From Pedobacter sp. KBW06 (GTDB lineage Bacteria > Bacteroidota > Bacteroidia > Sphingobacteriales > Sphingobacteriaceae), in NCBI RefSeq assembly GCF_003852525.1, contig NZ_QAJL01000003.1:551343-615342 (forward strand): a stretch of DNA of 64,000 bases, in the 5' to 3' direction. The notes beneath the pieces are model-generated. The model was not told the origin of the DNA. It made no database searches and was given only the letters and a program-made list of their open reading frames with translations. Numbering within the stretch: position 1 is the first letter of the stretch; the number at the start of each line of letters is the position of its first letter. This document shows, one piece after another, positions 26,231-35,773 of this stretch. Both the position numbers and the translations under genes were made by a program.

Positions 26231-29200
26231 TTAAAAATTAGCGGTTAAACCGAGTGAATAAGTAGATACCAAGGGATACTTTGTCCCATTGTTGGAGGCC
26301 AGCTCAGGGTCCCATATTTTGAAATTACTGATGGTAAACACGTTGTAACCAGTAAAATAAATTCTCAGTTTGTTGACGCCAATTGCCTTGACTCCATTTT
26401 TTAACGTATAACCAAAATCAAGATTTTTCAAGCGCAGGAAGCTGATATCGCGTTGCCACCAGGTACTTGTCTGGAAGTTGTTATTATTTACGCCATATGA
26501 AAGCCGGGGATAAAATGCATCCTGCCGCGGGTTCTCTACTGTCCAGCGGTCAGTAGCAATGGAATGTAAATTCCCAAGTCCTCCAGACGCAGTGAAGGGT
26601 TGTAAAGCATCACCACTAAGTGCAATATCTGCATTGTGCTGCCCCTGGAAGAATGCTCCAAAGTCAAAACCTTTATATCTGGCAGAAAAACCAAAGCCAT
26701 ACATAGCCGAAGGCACATCCCCCCTGCCGATGATCGTACGGTCAAAGGCATCGATGATGCCATCGTTGTTGAGGTCTTTGTACTTAATGTCGCCCGGAAG
26801 CAGTGTCCCGAATTGTTTAGCACTTGCATTGATCTCTGCCTGACTCTCAAATATTTTTTCGGCAATATATCCTGAACGGGCAAGGATATTACTCCCCCTT
26901 AGCTCCTGATAGGCATATTTTGTAGGTGCCTGATCGTTCTCAATAAGCTCATCTTTGTTATAGGTATAATTAGCCCTGAAAGTGACATCAAAGTCCTTTC
27001 CGAACTTCGCATTGTATTCCAATGATCCGTCGATGCCCTTATTTTTGGTTTCCCCAAGATTACCCGAAGGGTTGGATACCAGGCCGATATAATTTGGAAC
27101 ACTGCCCCTGCCAAGAAAAATCCCTGTTCTGTGTTCCTTAAACAAATCAACAATCAGGGACAGCTTATTATTGAAGGATTTCAGTTCAAAACCCAAATCC
27201 TGCTTACGTGTTTCAGACCAGGTCACATCTACACCATAGGCGGTTACGTTCAAACCATTAATCCCCGTGCGACTTAAACCAAAAGAATACCCGTTGGCAT
27301 CGCCAACCTTGGTCAGGTAGTAAAAGCGCTCACCCTCAGATCCTGCATAACCGGAAGAACTACCTCCGGAACCTACAATACCATCAGAGTACCTGAATTT
27401 AACCAATTGAAATGCAGTTCTCAGGTTTTCAAAGAATTTCTCATTCGATAAGATCCATCCTACCCCAAAAGCAGGAAACAATCCGAAACGTTTATCTGGT
27501 GCAAAATTTTCAGAACCATTATAACCCAGATTGACCTCAACAAAGTAGCGGTCGTTATAGGCATAGCTTGCGCGGCCGGCAACTCCCATCATACGGTATG
27601 GGATGGATAAAGTAAAGTTGCCTGCAAAGGGCGTAAGGTTATCATTTTGGTTATACAGTATCATACCTGATACCGAATGTTTACCAAAATCCCGTTTATA
27701 ATTTAATGCCAGTTCAGCATATAATTTTTTATCGCCCCCGTTAGTGAATGCATAACCCAGGAAATTCTGCCCCTGTAAGGTCTGTCCATATTTATAAGAA
27801 CCATCTGCATTGTACGGATCATTCGGGTTGATGTAATAGGTACTTTCCCGCTTGTTCCTGTTTACAGTGTTACTGTTGGCCACATCAAATGAGAACATTC
27901 CGGTAAGGGAAAGTCCGGGTGTAACGAGCTTAAGATCCTGTGTTAAACGCAAATTAGAGAATAAGGAATTGTTGTAAAAAGTACGGTATCCTCTTCTCGT
28001 AATGTCTGCATAGGGGTTTCGTTGATCCGACTGTGCACTGATTCCAGGGATATATCCGTTTGGATACATGACTGGGAATGAAGTTGGGTTGATCTGGAAA
28101 GCCTGGTTAAAAACGCCCTGGGCATTATCGACACCGGGATTATTTCCTTGTCCCAATACTCCCCTGATGCCCAGGTTCACTTTCGTACCCGAAGTAATAT
28201 CCCAGTCCAGATTCGTACTTACTGTATACCTCGAGTATTTCTGACTGGAGTTGTAAGATTGGCTGTTATCCGTTTTGAAAAGCCCGGTTTCATCGTAATA
28301 ACCTAATGAAACATAATAGCGTGCGTTGGTCACTCCTCCTGAAAGATTGGTGGTTACGGTACGGTTTTGTCCAAACCTTTTGAAAATGGCATCCAGCCAA
28401 TCCACATTCGGATAGAGAATCGGATCTTCTCCTGAGGCGGTTTTCTCTATGGCTGCAGCGCTATATCTGGGGGTATAAGTTCCTGTATTTGCAGTCCTGA
28501 CGAACTCGGTCAAACCCGCTTCGTTTGCCAGGTTCATATAATCAACGCCGTCAATTAGTTCAGGTTTCTTCGTGAAGCTCGTTAAACCCTGGAAGTAATC
28601 CACACCGATAGTAGGTTTGCCTGTTTTACCTTGTTTTGTGACCACCAAAATGACACCATTGGCACCACGGATACCATATACAGCTGTAGCAGCTGCATCC
28701 TTAAGAATGGTAAAAGACTCTATATCGTAAGGGCTCAGTCCATTAATGGGACGATTAGGCACACCATCAACTACGATCAGCGGATTGCGGTCTCCTCCAA
28801 TATTTGTGATACCGCGAATCCAGATATCAGCCTGATCCGAACCGGGTTCGCCATTTCTGTTTACCGCAATCAAACCCGGTAAACGGCCAGCGAGCATAGA
28901 GCTTATGTTCGCCACCGGCTGCTTCAGGTCTGAAGCTTTTACGGAAGATTGAGCACCTACAAGACTTTCTTTCTTCTGTGTACCAAAAGCCACAACGGCA
29001 ATTTCTACCTGGTCCAACGCATTTCCAGAAGGCTTCAATTGAATACTCAATGTAGTTTTTGTACCAACGGTAACTTCCTGGGTCTCGTAGCCAATATAGC
29101 TGATGACGAGTATGGCTTTCTCGTCCGGAACCCTGATGCTGAAAGTTCCGTCTACCTCCGCGGAACCGGCCGCAGAACCACCTTTAACGCGTATGCCTGC

Positions 29201-29701
29201 GCCGGGAAGTGGTAAACCTGCTTCATCTTTAATGACCCCGCGAACGAGAATATCGAGGGGACGTATACCAGCAGATCTTGCCTGAAACTCTTTTTCGATC
29301 ACCACAATGGTGTTTTCATCTATGTAGTAAGCTAGAGGCTGACCATCAAAACATTTATCCAATACCTTCAGTAAGGATTCATTTTTCACATTTAACGTGA
29401 TGGCTTTTGCTTTTTGAATGACATCATATCTATATACAAAATCGTAGCCTGTTTGCCTTTTGATTTCTTTGAAAACATCAGCCATAGAAATGCTTTTCCT
29501 GCTCAAAGAAACATTTTGTCCATTTGCTGCAATTGAATACTGCATAAAGACAGATATTAATAAGATAATAGTAAGGTTTATCCTCATAAGCCATTTGGTT
29601 TGGTTAGGTTGCTTGAGAATGCTAAACCAGCTTTTTGCAAATGGCTGATTTTGGGCATGACGGGTTATGTCATACACTTTTTTGGTGTAAATTTTATACA
29701 T
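26231..29701 (-). CDS. SusC/RagA family TonB-linked outer membrane protein
   Basis: The 1156-residue protein has an export signal after a basic extension (hydrophobic segment about 40-58). An STN secretin/TonB signalling domain follows (about 65-140; ISMADVFKEIKRQTGYDFVY), then a carboxypeptidase-D-like domain (about 155-235), a plug (about 240-350, with VDGVPNRPINGLSPYDIESF) and the beta barrel ending in ..SLGLTANF. The STN domain means it can signal to the FecR anti-sigma factor coded just upstream, so ligand binding should induce the operon. An ATG at 29587 is a possible later start. Confidence 0.95.
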   Translation of the reverse strand: MYKIYTKKVYDITRHAQNQPFAKSWFSILKQPNQTKWLMRINLTIILLISVFMQYSIAANGQNVSLSRKSISMADVFKEIKRQTGYDFVYRYDVIQKAKAITLNVKNESLLKVLDKCFDGQPLAYYIDENTIVVIEKEFQARSAGIRPLDILVRGVIKDEAGLPLPGAGIRVKGGSAAGSAEVDGTFSIRVPDEKAILVISYIGYETQEVTVGTKTTLSIQLKPSGNALDQVEIAVVAFGTQKKESLVGAQSSVKASDLKQPVANISSMLAGRLPGLIAVNRNGEPGSDQADIWIRGITNIGGDRNPLIVVDGVPNRPINGLSPYDIESFTILKDAAATAVYGIRGANGVILVVTKQGKTGKPTIGVDYFQGLTSFTKKPELIDGVDYMNLANEAGLTEFVRTANTGTYTPRYSAAAIEKTASGEDPILYPNVDWLDAIFKRFGQNRTVTTNLSGGVTNARYYVSLGYYDETGLFKTDNSQSYNSSQKYSRYTVSTNLDWDITSGTKVNLGIRGVLGQGNNPGVDNAQGVFNQAFQINPTSFPVMYPNGYIPGISAQSDQRNPYADITRRGYRTFYNNSLFSNLRLTQDLKLVTPGLSLTGMFSFDVANSNTVNRNKRESTYYINPNDPYNADGSYKYGQTLQGQNFLGYAFTNGGDKKLYAELALNYKRDFGKHSVSGMILYNQNDNLTPFAGNFTLSIPYRMMGVAGRASYAYNDRYFVEVNLGYNGSENFAPDKRFGLFPAFGVGWILSNEKFFENLRTAFQLVKFRYSDGIVGSGGSSSGYAGSEGERFYYLTKVGDANGYSFGLSRTGINGLNVTAYGVDVTWSETRKQDLGFELKSFNNKLSLIVDLFKEHRTGIFLGRGSVPNYIGLVSNPSGNLGETKNKGIDGSLEYNAKFGKDFDVTFRANYTYNKDELIENDQAPTKYAYQELRGSNILARSGYIAEKIFESQAEINASAKQFGTLLPGDIKYKDLNNDGIIDAFDRTIIGRGDVPSAMYGFGFSARYKGFDFGAFFQGQHNADIALSGDALQPFTASGGLGNLHSIATDRWTVENPRQDAFYPRLSYGVNNNNFQTSTWWQRDISFLRLKNLDFGYTLKNGVKAIGVNKLRIYFTGYNVFTISNFKIWDPELASNNGTKYPLVSTYSLGLTANF

Positions 29702-29773
29702 TTGTTTGGGTTCGTTTAATAAGATTATTGTGTTGACTCAATACTGGAATTATTCAGGATCCTAAATCTGGAG

Positions 29774-29795
29774 TAGGAGCGCTCTAACGCTCCTA
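29774..29795. terminator. Hairpin between fecR-like gene and susC
   Basis: TAGGAGCG and CGCTCCTA form perfect 8-base arms around CTCTAA. It lies between the anti-sigma stop and the SusC start and may separate or attenuate the two units. The T-run is weak in the minus direction. Confidence 0.4.
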
Positions 29796-29826
29796 TTTCT
29801 TTCTTTAGTTATCCATCTCAGCTTAG

Positions 29827-30951
29827 CTATGGCATAACCAATATCCTCCTTCCTTCAATTTTAAAGTGAACGCCCTTTGTTAATTCAAGGACCCTAAGGA
29901 CCGCAGTAATATTTTTCGTTCTGGAAATAGAACCTCCGAATTTGAGATCGGCGATTTGCCCTTCATAGCTGACCTCTACATCATACCATCTGCTGATTTG
30001 TCGCATGATAGTTCGCAGAGAGGCTCCTTCAAACACAAAATCACCGTTTTTCCAGGCCAAGGCCTGGTCAGTATCCGCCACAGAGACCAATATCCGGGAT
30101 TCAGTTGTTTCCGCCTGCTCTCCAGGTTTCAATAATTTAACATCTGTATCATTATTAAGCTCAATACTTCCCTCCAGTAACGTTGTTTTCGTATCCGGTT
30201 CATCATGGTAAGCATTAATGTTGAAATAAGTACCCAATACTTTAACGTTCTGTTTTTTTGTAATTACAATGAAAGGCTTCGCTTTATCTTTGGACACTTC
30301 AAAATAGGCTTCCCCATCCAAATTCACTATTCGCTGGTTAAACGTTGCGAAACTTGCAGGATATTTTAAAGTTGATGCGGCGTTCATCCATACTTTAGTA
30401 CCATCAGGTAAGCACACCTGGTATTTTCCGCCTTTTGGTGTTTCAAATGTATTATAAACAGCAGCGCCAGTGACATCAGACTCAATTACAGTATAAATAA
30501 GCTGACCTTCAGCATTTTTAGTAATGCGAATTCCTGACTGTTTTGCGACTTCACCACTACTCGCATCAGTAAGCGAGATGCGGCGGCCATCAGATAAAGT
30601 CAGATAGGCTTTGTTACTCCCTGGTTTAATTCCTTGATTTACCACAGACTCCTCCATATTAAGTATTTGGGCGGATGGTCTGTAAAAATAAAATCCCAGG
30701 GCAATCAGCAGAATAACAGATGCTGCTGCAAAACCGGGCCATAGTTTAATACTTTTTTTCCGGTAAGCCTTCTCAAGGTTTAGCAGGATCACATCAAGAT
30801 CTTTAGAACGGGCCTCCAGATCAAGCTCATCGTCTCCGGGTTCCTGATAAGTCAGATACCAGTTTTCTAATAAAGCTTTTTCCGCTCCGGATGCCTTCCC
30901 GTCTTTATATCGTTCTAAAATATTTTTTATTTCTTCTTCTTCCATTTTCAA
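29827..30951 (-). CDS. FecR family anti-sigma factor
   Basis: The 374-residue protein has a cytoplasmic N-terminal region that should hold the sigma factor, one membrane helix (about 71-90), the FecR domain (about 160-270; FETPKGGKYQVCLPDGTKVW, then LNASSTL-like MNAASTLKYPASF) and a C-terminal DUF4974 (about 305-374). It receives a signal from the SusC STN domain in the periplasm and releases the ECF sigma factor. It lies 111 bases downstream of the sigma gene and just upstream of susC, the standard order. Confidence 0.93.
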   Translation of the reverse strand: MKMEEEEIKNILERYKDGKASGAEKALLENWYLTYQEPGDDELDLEARSKDLDVILLNLEKAYRKKSIKLWPGFAAASVILLIALGFYFYRPSAQILNMEESVVNQGIKPGSNKAYLTLSDGRRISLTDASSGEVAKQSGIRITKNAEGQLIYTVIESDVTGAAVYNTFETPKGGKYQVCLPDGTKVWMNAASTLKYPASFATFNQRIVNLDGEAYFEVSKDKAKPFIVITKKQNVKVLGTYFNINAYHDEPDTKTTLLEGSIELNNDTDVKLLKPGEQAETTESRILVSVADTDQALAWKNGDFVFEGASLRTIMRQISRWYDVEVSYEGQIADLKFGGSISRTKNITAVLRVLELTKGVHFKIEGRRILVMP

Positions 30952-31062
30952 AAAAGATCAGCATTGTGATCTGATAATGGTAAGACAAACTGAGCATGGG
31001 TATAGAGGTATTGAAAAAAATAAAAAAACCGATATTTTTTTACATTTAGCGAATAAGGTCTT

Positions 31063-31641
31063 TTACGGACGTTCAATAAAGTAAAGAAGATAGATTAAAA
31101 GGCCCAGTTTAACCCTTAATACTTTTAGGGTATTGGTCATTTGTTTTTTGATCGTTTGTTCGGAAGTGCCCAGTCGTTCGGCAATCTCTTTATGTGTAAG
31201 ATGTTCCTTTCGGCTCATTTCAAATACTTCCCGCATTCTTGGAGGAAGTGCAGCTACTTCAGCATCAATAATTTTTTTAAATTGATTTTCACGGGCCAGA
31301 TAATCTGTTGACAGGTTACTGCTTTGAAAACTCTTAATGGAAGTAATGTATTTAGTCTGCAGGCCGCTACGGGCGATCTGATTAAGGATATGGTTACGCA
31401 CACTTGTATAAAGATAACCAGCAAGATTAACCTGCAGGCCAAGTGTTTCACGTTTTGCCCATAGCATCGTAAAAACTTCCTGAATTGTATCCTGTGCTTC
31501 TTCCCGGTTGCGTGTCTTATTCCAGGCATGATTATGAAGGACAAACTTAAACCTGTGATAGATCTCTGTGTAAGCAGTTCTGTCGCCTGATTTCAATAAA
31601 ACTGTAAGTTCGTCATCTGAAAGTGTACTGTACTCAATCAT
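31063..31641 (-). CDS. ECF RNA polymerase sigma factor, Bacteroidota SusC-linked type
   Basis: The 192-residue protein has sigma region 2 (about 25-95; AQDTIQEVFTMLWAKRE) and region 4 (about 130-185; LPPRMREVFEMSRKEHLTHKEIAERLGTSEQTIKKQM). The short C-terminal hydrophobic tail (LGLLIYLLYF) is common in this Bacteroidota group. It is expected to transcribe the susCD genes after release from the adjacent FecR-type protein. Confidence 0.93.
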   Translation of the reverse strand: MIEYSTLSDDELTVLLKSGDRTAYTEIYHRFKFVLHNHAWNKTRNREEAQDTIQEVFTMLWAKRETLGLQVNLAGYLYTSVRNHILNQIARSGLQTKYITSIKSFQSSNLSTDYLARENQFKKIIDAEVAALPPRMREVFEMSRKEHLTHKEIAERLGTSEQTIKKQMTNTLKVLRVKLGLLIYLLYFIERP

Positions 31642-32264
31642 TTTCTGCTATACCTGGTATGTACTCAAACACATAATAATCATTATTTTTTCAACTCATT
31701 TAACCACCAAAAAGGCAATAAAGATCATTTATCTATCCTTTTTAACCTCATTTTATGATTTGTAATTTAGTAGAACGTTTTGGTTTGTGCAAATAAAAGG
31801 TATGGGCAAAACAACTGTCGCATTTCCGCCTTCTATTTGCCGCATACCTACGACAAGCATTATCCCATTATTCCCGATTTTCACCTCGTAACCTGATGGA
31901 TATTAAACAAACCTTAAAATAACCGACATCAAAGTTTGGGGCAAAAGGTGATGCAATACCGGCAACATTTAGCTTTCAGAAAGTACAGTTGCCCCCGCCC
32001 GGGGCTTTAATTATGACCAACTGCCGGCGGGCGGGAAAAGTCAAAACCGCTCAGAAAGCTTTGAATCGTAGATTCCAGACATTTTTGTTTTACATACACA
32101 ACAAGCAATTTACCAGGTACAAACCCAGGTGTTTTCCGCCTTGTCATTCATGGCCGATGTAAACTGTTCAAATAAAAACTACAAAATCTATAGATTTTAT
32201 TTGAATACCAAAAAAGAATACTATCTTCGTATCATCAAACCAACTCTTAACAATCTAGAACACA
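31642..32264. other. Long intergenic region with GC-rich inverted repeat
   Basis: No convincing gene is visible in these 620 bases. There is an inverted repeat CCCGCCCG (31995-32002) / CGGGCGGG (32029-32036), unusually GC-rich for this genome. Just after it (about 32056-32096) is a stretch resembling a worn copy of the terminator found after tRNA-Ser. A 60-codon frame at 32129-32311 is low in complexity and not credible as a gene. Confidence 0.4.
32200..32229 (+). promoter_or_regulatory. Likely promoter for the Cys leader ORF and TonB receptor
   Basis: TTTG (32200-32203), 18 bases, then TATCTTCG (32222-32229; 7 of 8 matches to TAnnTTTG). Transcription would begin around 32236, giving a leader of about 300 bases before the receptor gene. 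Confidence 0.5.
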
Positions 32265-32354
32265 ATGAAAACAGACTTGCATTTTATAAAAATGAAAAGA
32301 AAAACAGCTGAAGAAGGCACCTCCTTTCTACTAGACTGTAACTGTTGTTGTTGA
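32265..32354 (+). CDS. 29-codon Cys-terminated leader peptide (putative)
   Basis: An ATG frame of 29 codons ends in LLDCNCCC and then TGA, so four of the last five sense codons are TGT Cys. An internal ATG at 32292 would give 20 residues. It follows a likely promoter and precedes a TonB receptor gene by 186 bases. A run of one rare amino acid before the stop is typical of attenuator leader peptides that sense the charged tRNA. Downstream GCAA/TTGC followed by a T-run (32391-32412) could be a weak terminator stem. The function is inferred. Confidence 0.45.
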   Translation: MKTDLHFIKMKRKTAEEGTSFLLDCNCCC

Positions 32355-32540
32355 TCTCTTTCAGTCGTCACTGAGCAAAATTAAACACCCGCAAAATCCC
32401 TTGCATTTTTTTAAAACTAAAAGGATACTAAAAAAATCCCTATGGCTTTGCTATGCAACTTAGTCTATAAATTAATCACAGAAACAAAACACAGCGCGAG
32501 AGGTGTAACCGCGTACCACCACTAACCAATTAACATTAAT

Positions 32541-35123
32541 ATGATGAAGAAACATTTACTTATTATCCTTTCATTTATACTGACGGCAAATTTTGCTTTT
32601 GCCCAAAGTCCGATAACAGGTATTATAAAAAGTAGTAACGGCAGTCCCGTACCAAATGCAACAGTATCAATCAGAGGCACAAAAATTGTGGTAACTGCTG
32701 ATGGCGACGGTAAGTTCAGCATTGATTCAAAACAAGACCTTCCATTTTACCTTCGGGTAAGTTCTATTGGTTACAAGTCTCAGGATTTTCAAATTTTAAA
32801 GCTTCAGGACACCCCATTTGAATTGGTACTGATTGAAAGTGAACTACTGGACGAGATCGTTGTAACCTCAAGAAGACGTTCAGAAGTGCTTCAGGATGTG
32901 CCCATCGCAATTACCGTAATCGGCGGACAAGCCGCAGAAAATGCAGGGGCTTTTAACGTGAACCGCTTAAAAGAACTCGTTCCTTCCGTACAGCTCTACG
33001 CCTCAAATGCCAGAAATACAACACTTAACATCAGAGGACTAGGTTCAACATTCGGTTTAACCAATGATGGTATTGATCCGGGAGTGGGCTTTTATGTAGA
33101 TGGAGTTTACCAGGCACGTCCGGCAGCTACTTCTACAGATTTTCTCGACATTGAACGAATAGAAATATTGCGTGGTCCGCAAGGAACATTGTTTGGAAAA
33201 AACACCACTGCAGGAGCATTCAACATCACTACCGCAAAACCAACTCAAACGCCAAGCGCAAAAGTAGAACTGAGCTTTGGAAACTATAATTTTCTACAGG
33301 CAAAAACTTCGGTTTCAGGAGCTGTAGCAAAAAATCTGGCAGCAAGATTATCTATTTCAGGAACTCAAAGAGATGGTACAATCTTCAATACTAAAGAAGA
33401 ACGTAGATATAGTGGTCAGAACAACCTCGGTTTTAAGGGTCAGTTGTATTTTACACCTTCGGAAAAACTACAAATATTGTTAAGTGGAGATGCAAGCATC
33501 CAGCATCCTGCAGGTTACCCGCTGGTAATTGCAGGCGTTACACCGACAGAAAGAAGTGCTTACCGTCAGTATGCCAAAATTGTCTCGGATTTAGGCTATC
33601 AACAACCGGTAGCTGACCCCGCTTCCAGAACCATCAATACCAATACCCCCTGGAAACATGATCAGTCAATTGGCGGTATCTCCGTGAACCTGGACTATAA
33701 GATCGGCAATGGAACCCTTACTTCAACTACTGCCTGGAGGTTCTGGAACTGGAATCCTACAAACGACAGAGATTTCTCTGAATTGTCGGCACTGACCAAG
33801 TCTCAGGGAAACTCCCGTCATGACCAATATTCCCAGGAACTGAGATATGCTGGAAATATAGCAGAAAAAGTAAGCGCTGTAATTGGTGTCTTTGCCCTTA
33901 GCCAGAATCTGAAAGGACTGGACCAGACGGAAGAAGTGGGTAAAGATCAGTGGAGATTTGTGCAAACAAGTAATACCGGTGCCCAGGCATTGTACTCCAC
34001 ACCAGGATTATTGGACGGTTACGGTATCAGAACCAATTCAACCATCAAATCATTAAGTGCCGCTGTATTTGCACAGGTAGACTGGGAATTCCTGAATAAC
34101 CTGCATATTTTACCTGGTTTAAGGTATACTTATGATAAAAAGGATGTGGATTATAACAGGGTAACTTATGGAGGACTTCAAACCTCAGACGCGGCTTTAC
34201 TCGCACTTAAAAGCGCAGTTTATAACAATCAGAAATTCAATACCAGTGTAAACAACAACAACTTGTCTGGTAACGTCACCTTATCATACCGGCCTACAAC
34301 TAAGCTAAACGCTTATGGAACATTCTCTACGGCCTATAAACCGGTAGGTGTTAACGTAGGAGGTTTGCCAACTACTCCTTCCGGAGAGCCGGACTTATCT
34401 GTAGCTGTCGTAAAACCGGAATATGTTCAACATTATGAATTAGGTGTTAAAACCAAACCATTTAAAGGTACGCTGATCAACGTTAGCGCATTCAATACAG
34501 ACATTAAAGATTACCAGACCAATGTGCAATCACCACAACTGGGTGTAAACAGAGGCTACCTCGCCAATGCAGAAAAAGTGAATGTAAAAGGATTGGAAGT
34601 GGATGGAAGTTACCAACTGGGAAGGTTCTTAACCTTAAATGCTGCGGTAGCCTATCTTGATGGCAAATATGTCAAATTTACAAACGCTCCGCTGCCATTG
34701 GAAGAAACCGGACATACAGAACAGGTAAATGGCGTTGCTACGCAGGTAGCCTTTAAAGATGCTTCCGGTGGCAGGTTACCTGGTGTATCTAAATGGAATG
34801 TTTCCGGTGGTGCAGAGTTCAGCAATCCCGGCAACCTGGCGAGTACAGCAGGCCGGTATTTTATAGCTGCCGATGCCAGTTACCGCTCCGAATATTCTTC
34901 AAATCCAACACCTTCACGTGTATTAAATGTAGAAGCGTATTCTTTGCTAAATACCAGATTAGGATTTAAGTCAGACAAATTCTCCGTATTTGGCTGGGTT
35001 AGAAACATCGCCAACAAAAACTACTACGAGCAATTGCAGGCTGCAGCGGGTAATTCCGGTTTGTACGCCGGCGTACTTGGTGATCCAAGAACTTATGGAA
35101 TTACCCTACGTTATTCGCTCTAA
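32541..35123 (+). CDS. TonB-dependent receptor
   Basis: The 860-residue protein has a signal peptide (cleavage after ANFAFA, about residue 21), a carboxypeptidase-D-like domain (about 25-105), a TonB-box-like segment leading into the plug (DEIVVTSRRRSEVLQDVPIA; plug about 115-230) and a long barrel ending in YGITLRYSL. The plug with ERIEILRGPQGTLFGKN is of the iron-complex/nutrient receptor type rather than SusC, and no SusD follows. The Cys-codon leader upstream hints at a sulfur-containing substrate, but this is inference. It is ended by a strong terminator. Confidence 0.92.
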   Translation: MMKKHLLIILSFILTANFAFAQSPITGIIKSSNGSPVPNATVSIRGTKIVVTADGDGKFSIDSKQDLPFYLRVSSIGYKSQDFQILKLQDTPFELVLIESELLDEIVVTSRRRSEVLQDVPIAITVIGGQAAENAGAFNVNRLKELVPSVQLYASNARNTTLNIRGLGSTFGLTNDGIDPGVGFYVDGVYQARPAATSTDFLDIERIEILRGPQGTLFGKNTTAGAFNITTAKPTQTPSAKVELSFGNYNFLQAKTSVSGAVAKNLAARLSISGTQRDGTIFNTKEERRYSGQNNLGFKGQLYFTPSEKLQILLSGDASIQHPAGYPLVIAGVTPTERSAYRQYAKIVSDLGYQQPVADPASRTINTNTPWKHDQSIGGISVNLDYKIGNGTLTSTTAWRFWNWNPTNDRDFSELSALTKSQGNSRHDQYSQELRYAGNIAEKVSAVIGVFALSQNLKGLDQTEEVGKDQWRFVQTSNTGAQALYSTPGLLDGYGIRTNSTIKSLSAAVFAQVDWEFLNNLHILPGLRYTYDKKDVDYNRVTYGGLQTSDAALLALKSAVYNNQKFNTSVNNNNLSGNVTLSYRPTTKLNAYGTFSTAYKPVGVNVGGLPTTPSGEPDLSVAVVKPEYVQHYELGVKTKPFKGTLINVSAFNTDIKDYQTNVQSPQLGVNRGYLANAEKVNVKGLEVDGSYQLGRFLTLNAAVAYLDGKYVKFTNAPLPLEETGHTEQVNGVATQVAFKDASGGRLPGVSKWNVSGGAEFSNPGNLASTAGRYFIAADASYRSEYSSNPTPSRVLNVEAYSLLNTRLGFKSDKFSVFGWVRNIANKNYYEQLQAAAGNSGLYAGVLGDPRTYGITLRYSL

Positions 35124-35143
35124 CAGCGTTTTAAATAGAATGT

Positions 35144-35177
35144 AAAAAAGGCTGTCTCCTAAGGGACAGCCTTTTTT
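35144..35177. terminator. Strong bidirectional terminator
   Basis: AAAAAAGGCTGTC and GACAGCCTTTTTT form a 13-base stem with an 8-base loop and T-runs on both strands. It lies between the convergent TonB receptor and VOC genes. Confidence 0.88.
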
Positions 35178-35239
35178 GTTGGGCATTACAGTTGCTACAC
35201 CCGCGGGAGAGCTGCACCAACGAAAGGATATTATTAACC

Positions 35240-35674
35240 TTAGGCCTTATAACCCGGATCAAACTCTACAATCCATTCAATACCATATTTATCCCTGAAC
35301 ATTCCGGCATAGGTACCCCATGGGCTGTCGCCAATGGGCCCTTCCACTTCTCCACCTGCTGATAAATCATTAAATATCTGGTCTGCTTCTTCAGGGCTTT
35401 CGGCATTCACGTATATTTTAGAACGGTTTTCATTTTCACTTACCTTTCCCAAAAACCCGGGAACATCATTGGCGATCAACACATTGTTTTTGCCAAGCGG
35501 CAGCCCGATGTACATGATTTTATTGGCCTCTTGTTCAGGCACTGGAAAATCGGGGCCCGATAAGTCTTTAAAACGGGTAATTTTTGTAAACTCACCGCCA
35601 AAAACTGATTTGTAAAAAGTGAATGCTTCTTCGGCATTGCCGTTGAAGTTGATCCAGGGATTAATTGCTCTCAT
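35240..35674 (-). CDS. VOC family protein (PhnB-like)
   Basis: The 144-residue protein matches the PhnB/glyoxalase-like fold: NPWINFNGNAEEAFTFYKSVFGG at the start, then GDSPWGTYAGMFRDKYGIEW near the end. Despite old annotations as 3-demethylubiquinone methyltransferases, members of this group have no settled function. It is cytoplasmic, stands as a single gene and is convergent with the TonB receptor. Confidence 0.88.
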   Translation of the reverse strand: MRAINPWINFNGNAEEAFTFYKSVFGGEFTKITRFKDLSGPDFPVPEQEANKIMYIGLPLGKNNVLIANDVPGFLGKVSENENRSKIYVNAESPEEADQIFNDLSAGGEVEGPIGDSPWGTYAGMFRDKYGIEWIVEFDPGYKA

Positions 35675-35773
35675 GATCTTTATCGTTAGTTTATTTTGTT
35701 TCTGTTAATTCTTTGATGAAGCAGTGAACGGGAATATTTCCCCTTTGCCGGCAAAATTCTTATCCAGCCCCCC

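Noticed and set aside
32129..32311. 60-codon plus-strand frame before the Cys leader ORF
   Set aside because: Lys/Asn/Tyr-rich with no family resemblance; it spans the likely promoter at 32200-32229, so it is probably not a gene.
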